A stretch of 64,000 nucleotides of DNA from Whitmania pigra (taxonomy: Eukaryota > Annelida > Clitellata > Hirudinida > Haemopidae). The stretch's first letter is position 1. Each line of letters opens with the position of its first letter. The position numbers and the translations under genes are program-made. Of the stretch, positions 38,401 through 49,482 are shown one piece after another. Location of the stretch: contig JAJTWR010000159.1 of the NCBI GenBank assembly GCA_021613335.1, positions 1,289,501 through 1,353,500 of the forward strand. The letters are read 5' to 3'. The notes beneath the pieces were generated by a model. The model had not been told where the DNA came from. It was given only the letters and a program-made list of their open reading frames with translations, and made no database searches.

Positions 38401-38891
38401 CACAAATTGCTCGAGTCACAGCAATGGCACAATTTAGCGTCAATTGTCCCTCTACAGCCACCCTAACCCTTTCATGACAATGCAAGGAATCAGAATGGTA
38501 AACAATTAATTCGATCGACAAAATTTTGTCACCTCGAAGGTCCGAATGTAAGCAGAAATGCGACCAACGTCCAGATTAGAGATTCATGATCGAGTCATAT
38601 ATTTACAAAGAATGCTCCAAAACGCCGACCAGTTACCTAAGGGCAAAACAAATGCCGAGGCTTCGAACGATCTCCCTCGCGGCTCGCCGTGCCGAAGTCA
38701 AAATTCCTTTTCAAAAGTTACAGTTGTGCTACAGTGATGATTTTTTTTTACAAATGTGAATTAAACAAAAGAGCTCGGACTGAATCAGTTCATTTAGAGA
38801 TGCACAAGAAATCCCCCACGAACGAGAGGGAAGTAAATAACGGAGAAACGACGCGGAGAGCTTCGGCGATTTCTCTCCATTGAACGTCCGT
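35414..38891. other. Hox1 3' UTR and spacer to UBE2Q, no gene seen
   Basis: Begins with GAC/GAT-rich sequence directly after the stop. The Hox1 3' UTR probably extends several hundred bases; AATAAA occurs at 36054 and AATAAATCC near 36178. An 83-codon minus-strand frame at 37360-37611 has no recognisable domain. This spacer marks the change from Hox desert to compact genes. Confidence 0.4.
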
Positions 38892-41123
38892 TCATCCGTC
38901 GGCCTTCGGAGGCGTGTACCAACCTGGAACGAACGTTAACGTGCGATTAACGACGAGAAGCAAATGTTTTTCAAAGTAATTACCATTCTTCTCATGAATC
39001 ATCAGAAGTGATTTGTAGGATTGTTGAGCTCTTCCAAAACTGTACTGACTCTGCAGAACAAGATGCAACGTCATCGAAGGTCGTTTCTAAGTCGATCCGA
39101 ACATTTATCAAGTCACCTTGGGTGCCCCGAACTGAATCCTGGCCTTTCCTTTGACGAGAGTCGCTGCGATCTGAAGCACCAACGATTCGAGGCCGTACGC
39201 ACTGCTCCATCCGTGCTTCGTCAACAACTCCATGCAGATGGCACCCCCGGCCAACACGTACCCTGCGGTCATCACCGGGTGAACGACTCGAACGAAGGGA
39301 GGTTCGTAGGGGAAGGTGTCCTAACAAAAAAAAAATTAACAAGATAGTAATTAATTACTATAATATTTTGTTTGACCAACGAGATAAATTGCTCCGACAT
39401 TCTGATTAACCGGCCCCGTTAATGGCAGAACGACCGAACGCGTACCTTGAATGTACAGTTGAGAAGAATGTGATCGACGCCGTATTCCTTGCGATACGTC
39501 ACGAGGTCTGCGTGTAGCGGGCTGTCGACGTCGACTCTGGAAAGCAATTTCAATAATATACTACAATTCATCGTCACGGTGATGTGATACGACCTTATAA
39601 TAAGTAATGTATAATATCTACTTGTAGAGCTTGATGTTCCAGTCATAAAGGTTGTCTTGAACCAATTCAATCGAATAAATGCCTGACACAAATGGAAATA
39701 AAATACTGACAGTCAGTATTGAATGAATGTTTATGTACATATTTGTCCGTTTTCAAAAGGCACTCAAAAATCCGATAAATGAAGAAAAAATAGAACTAGA
39801 TTAGGTTAATTAAGTTCGAAAGCAGTGACAACCTTGCTTGTAGCTGTGTGATCGGTAGATGTCCTTCAACTCCTTCATAAGCCTGTCTGTGGCCTGAAGA
39901 GATCCAGAAATTGAACCCTGTTGACAAAATAAGCTTCATAATATAAAGAACACTCTAATAAATTCTTTTAATTGTCAAAATTTAGACATTTTAGACATTT
40001 GTAATGGTTATCCTTTACAGTTTCAATTATAATTTAAAGAACAATTGCGACCTTTTCAAAGTCTGCCATGTGAGTCTGCTTGAGTCTTTCGAGTTTTTGA
40101 AGATGCTCCTCGGCTATGCCCTCGTTGTCGTCTTGTAGAGGTGCCTCGCTGGACGAACGAAAGAAAGGTCATCGAAGAAACGTAAAAAATGAAGTGAAAA
40201 ATGCAAGCTAACGACTGATCCATCATGTAATGAAACTCGTCGGAACACTCCATGTCGTCGTCGTCATCCACGGACATGGGATCCCCCTGGAAAAAACAAG
40301 TTGCTCGGTTTAAGCGATGAAATCAATAAACATCGAAGAATCACCTTATTGTTGAGGTAATCATCGATTTCTTGTAACTCATCAGGGAGGGAAGAGTGGA
40401 ATTTCTTGCAAAGATCGGAGACCAACGTTCGGGTTTGTTTGCAAATCTGTACGATCACGAACGATTCAAGTCGAGCGCCGAGACATTTCGTAACAAATGA
40501 ATATGAAAGAATAAGTTACATTGTAGTTATGAGGTGCACATTCTGAGAGCCTTTCGAGAATTTCAGAAATGCTGGCCTCCTCAGATTCCGTAAACCAAAT
40601 CGGTGCGGAACGAGGGTACGTCTCCTGCGATGAAAAAGACTTTGTTACCAACATTTGCATGGCCCCAGGTGGCACAATTATTGTAGAAATATGTAAAAAT
40701 CCATTGCTAAAATGCATTGGTAAGGAATAAATGAAACATTTGAGGTCAGAGGTTACTATGGAAAGATTCATTTTAATGACACTTTTATGAAAACTAACAC
40801 CAAAGTTTGCAGTAAAAACAATAGCAGCTAAAGATACATCCCCATTTTCTTTTGCATCTTTTGGTGGGACAAATCGACAACACAGCTCATCCACCGAAGC
40901 CGATATGACTTGAAACCTTAATGCCAAACAATTTGAAAATAGTTAATTGGCTAGTCAAATTAAGTCAGTTTTTTAGAAGAAACTAGAGCTTTATTGCATA
41001 AACCGTATTCCTTAATGATTAATGTAATGATTCAAATCAAGACATAAAATACCTTGGATTATTCTTCGAAAAAGTTTTTTCTAGGAATTTCGTATCATCC
41101 TTTAATCTCGCAAGACAAGCCAT
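38892..41123 (-). CDS. UBE2Q: Ubiquitin-conjugating enzyme E2 Q (UBE2Q1/UBE2Q2 orthologue)
   Basis: Twelve exons in transcript order: 41123-41053, 40916-40799, 40624-40520, 40446-40345, 40286-40216, 40148-40052, 39917-39833, 39682-39622, 39536-39446, 39320-39117, 39050-38984 and 38923-38892. They join in frame to 367 residues, close to human UBE2Q2. The E2 accepts activated ubiquitin as a thioester and passes it to substrates. The N-terminal RWD-like part has [16 protein letters not shown] and [11 protein letters not shown]. The UBC fold has [33 protein letters not shown] and [20 protein letters not shown]. Catalytic Cys is about residue 296 (codon at 39236-39234). HGWSSAY and the ending [13 protein letters not shown] are UBE2Q signatures. 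An acidic loop (SVDDDDDME) sits between the halves. The start is the ATG opening [13 protein letters not shown]. Introns are mostly 75-180 nt. Confidence 0.95.
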
Positions 41124-42050
41124 TTGCCCACTTTCAGCCGACTATAGTGCTTATGAATTTCTAAATATCGAAGAGATGAATAACGAATAGTTCAATCTTT
41201 CAATTAACACAACTTAAGACGGGCAGGTCTGAGTATGCCACAATATGCGAAGAAATCAATTGTGTATCAAATACGGTATCTGAAAGCTACTTCTTGAAAA
41301 ATATCTTACAAAAGGGGAACAAAAATACGTTTGCGCCCTCCAATTAAATAAGTCTGCAGAACTGTCCTATTGTTATTGTATCTAGAGGCGGAAACTAAAG
41401 TGACTTTCTAATGTCTACAAACATAAAAATCAACTAATGTTATTTAAAAAATTTTTTTGACTACTCAAATACTTATATATGTTCATGATTAATGTTTAAA
41501 TTAAATAAAAACATACTTGAAGAAATTGACATTAAAAATTGACAAATGCTTTCCAACTTGCTATTTAAATCTTAGACATTGTTTATTAAACTTAAGCATA
41601 GAATGGTGTTTATTCTCTTCAACAAAATCTGATCTGCTTTTACAGTTTTCATAACTTTTCAGCGTTTAATAATTTTAATACGATTGAAAATATTAATACG
41701 CATTGAGGGTAATTACTTTTTAAATTGAATTTAAAAATTGTTTTTATCCGAGTGCTCAAAATTCAATGGTAAGACTGTCGATATCTAAAATGGTCCGAAG
41801 CATCCAAGTTTTAGCCAGCTGCCTCTCACAATCTATGAAGATGGATTTGATTTCAGTCACGAATAAGTCCATTCTTAAGTTACATTACGCAGTTAATCTT
41901 TAACACAAAACCTAATTTAAATTAAGATTATAAAGATTATAGAGCCTTACGTCTCTAAAACCTTTTCGCCAAAAGGGGTGCGATAACACCACTCAAGATG
42001 GGGGGGGGAGAGAACAACATTCAAGGAAAGGTGCTTCTTTCCCTGCCTTC
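41124..42050. other. Upstream spacer of UBE2Q
   Basis: Contains the unmapped UBE2Q promoter. No exon was recognised on either strand. A G-run lies at 42001-42008. Confidence 0.35.
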
Positions 42051-42338
42051 CTAATGAATATAACGTTTTGTAAGTTTACTTCCATAAAGAGTCAACACAG
42101 CAGTCAAGTGCTTTAATCTCCTGGAAGCAGGAATCGGTATCCATCTTCCAAACTTTCCCTTAAAGTTAGGATTGTTACTCTGATTTTTTGCCATCGCCTC
42201 TTCGACGCAATCTTCGATCATCCCTAAGTCATTACCTGGGGGTTCAATCGTTTTTTCAGGAATTTGCTCGGGATGTGCCCAGTTTATATGTCCCTCGACC
42301 ACTTGAAGGTCCATATGAGATTCCTCACGATGGTGCAA
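42051..42338 (-). other. Unrecognised 95-codon frame, perhaps mobile-element debris
   Basis: Open frame MHHREESHMDLQVVEGH... with no known domain and no splice context. It is adjacent to a SINE-like unit and other repeat debris, so I suspect an old retroelement fragment rather than a gene. Confidence 0.15.
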
Positions 42339-42417
42339 AACTGTAATCGATGTCTAAGGTGATTAGAACGTTCTCATCCGGCCAAATCCATAGGGCTCCG
42401 TCAATTATAACCTAGAA

Positions 42418-42545
42418 CAGGTTGGCCGAATGGGTAGCGTTAGTGCCATTCGGCGTTAATAACAAACAGTCGTTACGTGTCGTGCTCGCATCTTAGCCTC
42501 CACTGCCGGGGAGCGACCTCGGGTAGAGGTGCTATATAAATGATG
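42418..42545 (+). mobile_element. SINE-like unit with a tRNA-like head
   Basis: GGTTGGCCGAATGGGTAGCG near 42420-42439 resembles a polymerase III A-box head. The unit ends GGTGCTATATAAATGATGG, matching the GCGCTATATAAAT 3' end found on SINE families of many marine invertebrates. The same tail recurs at about 60002. No clear B box (GGTTCGANNCC) was found. Confidence 0.4.
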
Positions 42546-43539
42546 GATCGATTAAGTGCCTTCACATCCTATCCGGATACATAATGCACTCAAAAAAGGG
42601 TATTCAAGTTTCTGAAAAAAACTATATTAGGACTCCTAAATATGCATCCCCTACATTATCATCTTATAGTAGGTAAATAATTTGCTTGGTTGGGAACATT
42701 AATGTGCAAGTTAGGACTGACAATATATAGTCCATTGTTTTGGGTGGTACTTCCTAGGCCGAAGACAGGAATGATGGGCCGCTGGGCAGAGCAGCAACGG
42801 ATGTTACCCCGATGTTATGTCAATTTGGTAATGGCAAAGCAAAAAGATAAGGTTTTAAAACCCGAGCGGCCCCAAGAAATTGTCGGGAACTTGGAGTTTG
42901 ATGTTTAAAATTTATAAATTCAAAGGTCAATTGGAGTTGAAGATCGTCGTATCGTAGAAGTATGTAGTAAGAGTTAACCTATTCAATTCTTAATAAAATA
43001 CTGTTAATTAATTAATTTAAATTAATTTCATTTTGTTTTTTAGTTGTCAATCCGGATAAAGCCGCGAGCTTAGCTGCTTTACTGATAGGCTGGCTTTACT
43101 AACTTATTCAACAAGGAAGCTAAAACGATTACTTATTGGTGATACGTTTGCTTTCAAAAATTTACTTTCTATCCGCGCCTTCTTTTTTAAAAAGCAGATT
43201 TACCTGCTTCCCTTCGAATAAAAATTTATGTATGCTTATGTTATTCGACCCTCTCCGTTTCTACCCTTACCTGTGTTTTTAAATTAGTTTACTATTTAGC
43301 TGTTCCTTGTAAATTAGAATCTAAATCAGTTGACAAGACAAGCCTTCAAATATCTTTAATTTGAAACAAATATTAACCTTATAGGTGCTCTAGAGTCGTT
43401 GGTATAAAGTTCACCTATCCATAATTGAATTATGATAATTCTGACATGGACTGAACAAAAAAAGTGTAAAACTTCGTTTTTTTTTAATTTGTTAATCTGA
43501 ATTGACGATTAAAAATTTCAGGAATAGATATATAATATC
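42546..43539. other. Spacer, no gene seen
   Basis: A 72-codon plus-strand frame at 42690-42908 has no recognisable domain. Mixed composition suggests decayed repeats. Confidence 0.3.
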
Positions 43540-44042
<503 letters not shown>

Positions 44043-44169
44043 GATAAATAGCACTGTTGCAGTTGATGAACCTGAATCCAGATCTGTGACATCGCATTTT
44101 TGCTTCTTTTCCAGTTGAAAGAATTTAAGATATTTTCACTTGTTCGTTTTTTATTTGACATTTTTAATG

Positions 44170-45000
44170 ATAACGATTTTTAAGATGTTAAACTGATGAC
44201 CATCAGGTCCATCCATGTTAAATTTCTTCTCAGCTGAAAATATTGCCCCAAACATCTCTGTTGGACAGCATGGTTTTGTTCCATTCCACTTTTGCCAACT
44301 TGTGATGGTTTTTAAGAGCTGAAATCTTTAATTTTTTTTATATGATAAAATACCACTAGATCTCAAATAACTTAACACTTTACTTTTACAAATTCTTAAA
44401 TCAAGTTCATTTCTAATTTGATTTGCTGAAAATTTACCTGAAGAAGCCCTTCTTACTAGGAATCTCTGATGACAAATCGTCAGTTTTTTGGGCCTTCCAT
44501 GATCATTTTTTGCACCATATTCCTCAGGAGCCTTTACGTAGTTCCAAATGACTGTCTTGGATCATATGAGCTCATTGGCAATTTCCCTGATCGAATAACT
44601 TGCTTGTCTGAAGGCCTCAATCTGTCCCTTCTCCTTGTCAGACAATATTTTCTTACTAGTCATTTATAAAACAGTAATTTTCTAAACTTCACATCAATTT
44701 TTTAACTCTTTTTGGGTTTATATATCGATAATATTTGCATAAAATGCATTTTGGTTGCATAACTATGACAAATTTCAAGTTTTATTGAAAATAAGTAAGG
44801 ATGTCCTTAACGTTTTCAAACGGCCATAAAATGCTATTTTGCATATTTTACAAGATCTACTCGTTAAATTTCTTTGAAAGTTTGCAGGATGTTTTGTTTA
44901 TCATAAAGAGTTATTATATAAAATATTGAGTAATATTGAACTTATATTTAACAAATTATCACAAAAATTTAGAGTGTCCTTAAGGTTTCCGTCCGGACTG
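44170..45000 (-). mobile_element. Truncated Tc1/mariner-like transposon with an IR/DR end
   Basis: On the minus strand the element begins at 45000 with TA|CAGTCCGGACGG (flanking TA at 45001-45002). Its outer repeat GGAAACCTTAAGGACACTC is followed about 170 bp inward by a second, similar repeat (GAAAACGTTAAGGACATCC, 44799-44817). This is the IR/DR design of Tc1/Sleeping Beauty-type elements. A transposase-like frame starts at 44663 with paired-type HTH words (FRQASYSIREIANEL, SKTVIWNYVKAPEEYG, GRPKKL). Further on, FSAEKKFNMDGPDGHQFN matches the region of the first catalytic Asp. In-frame stops (TGA and TAA), frameshifts and replacement of that Asp make it dead. The rest of the transposase and the second terminus are gone. 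Confidence 0.8.
44190..44663 (-). pseudogene. Broken Tc1-like transposase
   Basis: The N-terminal DNA-binding half and the start of the DDE domain of a Tc1-family transposase. The frame is stopped after NELI, again about 90 codons later, and then shifts. The region after GPDGHQFN is missing. The catalytic Asp expected in FSDEKKF is Ala here. Confidence 0.78.
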
Positions 45001-45002
45001 TA

Positions 45003-47040
45003 GAATATGCAAAATATCATTATAGCGTGTAGGACAAAGTTCATTGGTGGGTTTTAGCTTTTTTTAGACTTTAAAACTTCATGGCCCACCCCCTATAAAT
45101 CCGCCACTGGAGAGGATTGCCAAGTTTGTAACTTGTTTCTAAGATCATGAATTTGCTGAAATCTGACTTTTCCACAGACGCGGTAAAACACTGAAGATAA
45201 GGGATGGCCGTTTTTTCTCAAAATACCTCCCCTTGGAACAAAGCCACTCGGGGCGAACTGTCCTTGCTGCAACCCCCTTGGTACTCCACGCAGTGGAATG
45301 CCTATACCTTAACTTTTACATCTATTGTCAATTTATCGATTAATTTGCAACTTATCTAGCCGTAAATTAGGCAGTTTGAAGTGAACTATTGACAAAAAAA
45401 AACAATGAGTATTTTGTATTCTATCGGATCTGACTCTAGCTATGGGAATGAAACGTTTCAGTTTAGTTAATAAACGTAATTGTGTAATTGAAGTTATTCA
45501 CATGAACATTTCATTGCATGAGTCAGAAACTACTTTCATTATGTCAAAAGGCTGCTAAAGAGACGTTGGCATTACATGCTGTCACTTACGTATTAAACGG
45601 ATAAGTAAGAACCCACTAAGCATGTGTGATGACATAATTTTTCGAGGCTTGAATAAGATTTATGATTAATAAAAAGCTGGCGCTATATTAAATTGGAGCT
45701 CATAATGGGATTCGTTGCGCAATTTAATCCAATTACGCATCAGCTCTGAGCAATAACGCGACATTTTGAGGAGGTTAAAGAATTTTAAAACAGCCTGCTT
45801 TGTTGACCTTTTTGTAAATAGGATAATCACCTACTTAGAATGATAGTTATTGTAACCCAGACAACCGAAAATACTATTTAAAGGAAATAACAACTTGGGT
45901 TTTCGATTTGCCTGTGACGGACAACTTCATCAACCTCAGTCGAGACGATAAACATACATTTTATAAGTTAAGCGATATTTATTGGATTTTTGTGTAAATG
46001 TTCTTCAGAAATAAATTGTTAATATGACACTTGTAGAAAGTTTCAAGAGCTTACACACTGGGAGAAGTTGTTATAGAGCAAGGGTCACTAAACTAAGACC
46101 CGCGGGTCGGATTCATCAGTTCATCAAGTTCGCAGATGGTACTCGAAGTTGCTTGGTAAAACGTATGGAACACGGAACGTTGCGATACAACTTAAATATT
46201 ATGCTAAAAATACTTTAGATCTTTACACGCTGCTTTAAATTTGCTGTTTACAAATTTAAAATCTGATGTGTGTGCACTAGCTCTGATGTAACTGTATTTT
46301 TCTAATTTCGCCTTCTTTGATGACCTTTTTAGCACTTCACGCCACTTGCCCGTGATTAACATTAATTACTAATTTTATTAATTACTATTTTTTATAATGA
46401 TGATGATTAGGAAGATGGTGACAAAATGATGATGATTTAATTACTGTTTTTGTCTTTTTATAATGAATTAATTGCTATTGTCATTTTCCCCAAAGCTTTC
46501 GTGCTGGCTTGCAACTATGGCACAGAATGATTATGCGACCTGCCCTCGTCATTTTCAGTCCAACACACTGTACAAAATTTGGTGACTTCTAACCCACCCA
46601 AAGTGATGGTAATTTTAATGAACAATGTATTCTGAAAGTTTGGCTAAATCTTACGACTATGTTTACAAAGTGCGGGGGTCTTTCTCAGTCTCAGCATCCT
46701 CAAACTCCTGAGTAATCTCAGAATACATGAATTTTAAGAAATAGCGTTTATAAGCTATTTTTGGAAAACTTACGAAGTTCCACATGTATTAATTAATTAA
46801 ATAACACCAAATGATTTCAAATTTTGATATTTACCTGCACAATTTATTTAATTTAAAAAATACAACCAATTGTTACTGTAAATAAAACTTTTAAAATGTT
46901 ATAAATTCTTCGCGGTGAGAAATCTTTTACTGTCTATTGTGGATTCTCTTCAGTAATACGTTAACCGTTATATTATTGTAAATCTTTTTAATACGGAGGA
47001 CAGAGGAAATTTAGTCGCTATCTAATTAATTTAAGGTACG
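45003..47040. other. Spacer with decayed mobile elements, no gene seen
   Basis: ATCCGCCACTGG-type debris near 45100 and a hAT-like terminal sequence near 46078. No exon was recognised. It separates the divergent UBE2Q and HMG-box genes. Confidence 0.35.
46078..46115 (+). mobile_element. hAT-like terminal sequence (remnant)
   Basis: GCAAGGGTCACTAAACTAAG followed by ACCCGCGGGTCGG has the typical CARGGGTCNNNAAACT...CCCGCGGG pattern of hAT transposon ends. No transposase is nearby. Confidence 0.35.
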
Positions 47041-47049
47041 GTTTATGTT

Positions 47050-47064
47050 CCCGCCATGTTTTGA
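47050..47064 (+). promoter_or_regulatory. YY1-like promoter motif upstream of the HMG-box gene
   Basis: CCCGCCATGTTTTG is close to the YY1 consensus (reverse AAGATGGCGGC), often found at TATA-less transcription starts. It is about 265 bp 5' of the HMG-box ATG. An acceptor-like TTATTGACAG just before that ATG suggests a 5' UTR intron. Confidence 0.35.
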
Positions 47065-47319
47065 ACGATCGCCCGTTTATATGGCGAAATGCTGGTGGTA
47101 TTTGCATGCGATATTGTCATAGGTTGGGAATAATTAGTTCTGACATTTAGGTAGTATTCTGTCTAATTTTACGTTTGATATTAAGTGTGCAAATGAAAGC
47201 AAAATGCGTATGTTTGATGGATTGTGTAAACAAACGTAGTCAAACTGTTAGCCGGCACAACAGATGTACTACCTAATTATGCAAAATATGTATTTCATTG
47301 TTTTATTGACAGTTTTGGC

Positions 47320-48999
47320 ATGAGTGGCCAGCAATGCTTAGATGAGGATAACTCTGGACATTTTCAAAATGTTGAACAACTTGGAGAGGATAGCGGTGGA
47401 GATTCTTTGGCGTTGGATAGATTTTTATCATTTTTATCTAATGTGGACGGCATTGATGATACGTTTGACTTAATTGAGAGTCATTGCGAAGAAAATGTTG
47501 ATTATGCTGGGCTTTTGCTAGCCAATAATACTGAATCAAATACTGAAGATAATTTAGCAACTCAATCTACATCATCAAGAGAAAGTTCTGAAAGTTCTTC
47601 ACAAAACCTTGATTGTCTTGACAAAAGACATAAGAAAAAGCCTCTCTCACCATATATGCTCTTCTCTAAAGAGGTGAGAAATCTCTTAGAATATTGGGTT
47701 CATTTTTAACCTGTTAAGATTGTATTGATTTAAAATTCTTGAATTTATGGTTTTGCTCATGTGAACCTCATAAAGGGTTTTATTGTAATTTTCAGTTCAT
47801 TTCTTTATTTACATTTATTAGAACTTTCACATAGTAAAATCTGAGGCTAACGCTAGCAACGCTTCCATGGTTGGGAGGAAGTTAGGGACCATGTGGAACA
47901 ACTTACCACCAGCAGAGAAACAAATTTATGTTGATAGGGCCAAAGAGTTGAAGGCAAGCTTGAATTATTGTAGCATTTCATATGTTCAGTGGATTGTATT
48001 AGCATTAGAAAACACGATTATAACTTATCTCCACATGTTTTGTGCATGTTACTCTATGTTACGGTCACCACGTCCAAAGAAGTAAAAAAGAATCTCTTCG
48101 GCCAAGTTAAATGTGATGCTCAAACAACTGCTTACATTTGCCAGGAACAAGGTGGGAGCACTGCAGCTATTGAGAAGCCTTCTGGAGTTAAGAAAAAGGC
48201 ACAAAAGAGACCAAGAGCAAAAAAGTCACTGCAGAAGACCGTCGGCTCGATTAGCTCGACCGAACCGAGTAACGGGTCGTTTGTAGATGCTTTCGACTCC
48301 CAGCCCGACTTTTTGCACGAAATGAGACCTCTGTCGGTAGGAAGGCCGACGTCCGTCGAGTCGAGGTGTTCAACGGACGCCTCGAGTTCTCCCACGTGGT
48401 AAGCACGATGATCGATTGCTTCGGCTTACTGGAATCGATGCTAATTAGATTTTTTTTAAACGACAATTTTCAGTCCCTCGTACGTTATTCCACAAAATCA
48501 ACCGGTGCCACAACAGCACCAAGGCTTCCATCAAATTTTAGAATCGCAGCGTTCTCATTCCGCCCAGTCTTTCCAGGTCGGACAGTCTTTTGCAGTCGTA
48601 GGTCAACAAGTGGAAGGGAATTACGTGCAACAGCCTCTATACCAACAACAACTGCCTCAAAGCTTTGCCTACCAAAATGTTCGAAGCTTGAATGCGAACC
48701 ACCCAGCGAATCAGCACTCCTTTCGGTCTCACGTGCAAACCGTCGACCGCCACCGAACCGATCAACAGACGACTCGTGCCAATTCTAACTTTTATCCTGT
48801 GAACTCAGTTCCAAATGTAATGATGATGAAGCAGGGCATAGATATAAACAATCTGATGAACATTTTGAGAGCTCAAGACGAAGAAATCAAGAATTTGAAG
48901 AATCATTTGAGATCTGTACTCGCAACAAATTATAATTTAATGAATGTTATGGGCAGACATGGGTTGTTAGGATCGATCCAAAATGGACATCAGAATTGA
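47320..48999 (+). CDS. HMG-box protein, orthology not resolved
   Basis: Exons 47320-47673, 47822-47953, 48145-48398 and 48474-48999 join in frame to about 421 residues. It is probably a nuclear DNA-bending or chromatin protein. The single HMG box (about residues 106-165) reads KKPLSPYMLFSKE then SMVGRKLGTMWNNLPPAEKQ and ends IYVDRAKELK. An acidic, Ser-rich N-terminus precedes it. A basic stretch (KKKAQKRPRAKK, a likely nuclear localisation signal) follows. Then comes a Gln-rich region and a C-terminal helix with coiled-coil spacing (ILRAQDEEIKNLKNHLRSVL). Intron 2 uses a GC donor (AAG|GCAAGC) paired with TTTGCCAG; this keeps the frame and removes an otherwise awkward read-through. I could not match it to a named subfamily (not clearly TOX, HMG20 or SOX). 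It is convergent with the BICRA-like gene, 483 bp between the coding ends. Confidence 0.85.
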
Positions 49000-49482
49000 C
49001 TTGTTTTAAACAAATCATAGTTTGAAAATTTTATTACTTTTTTGGTTTGGATGTGTTAATATTAATTAATAAAAGCTTATTATATAACAAACAAGAATCT
49101 TATCGAAAAATACATGTTTTGGCTATTTATGGCTTGAGCCACAAATCTTGAGAAATAATAATAGTAATAATGGCTTATGTGCTTTGTCTTGAAAAGCAAG
49201 TTCTGGAAATGATTTGTGCTGTCCATTTTCAATTACCACGGTACCAGGGGAAAATTGTTATTGCTTTTTTCTCATTCAACTTGTTAACAACTATAACTAT
49301 CTAACAATAAGGAATGGTATTTTCATCAAGATAGCCCAAGGAAAATACTTGAAAGATTGGAATGCATTGATTTAAAAACGTGAGCAAATAAATTTATATG
49401 AAACTGCAAGTAAAAAGTTTATGAAAAACAAAATAATTATACAATTTCTAATGAACAATTATCGTTTCCGACAATAACGATG
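49000..49482. other. Shared 3' region of convergent HMG-box and BICRA-like genes
   Basis: AATAAA at 49068-49073 serves the plus-strand gene. TTTATT at 49030-49035 (AATAAA on the minus strand) is a candidate for the other gene, so the 3' UTRs may overlap. Confidence 0.5.

Noticed and set aside
42418..42500. tRNA gene
   Set aside because: An A-box-like start is present, but no B box and no cloverleaf could be drawn; better explained as a SINE.
44469..44669. 66-codon plus-strand ORF
   Set aside because: It is the antisense of the Tc1-like transposase remnant.
47954..48085. Continuation of HMG exon 2 through NYCSISYVQW... to a stop
   Set aside because: Would end the protein without the basic and Gln-rich C-terminus; the GC-AG junction restores the frame to the next good exon.
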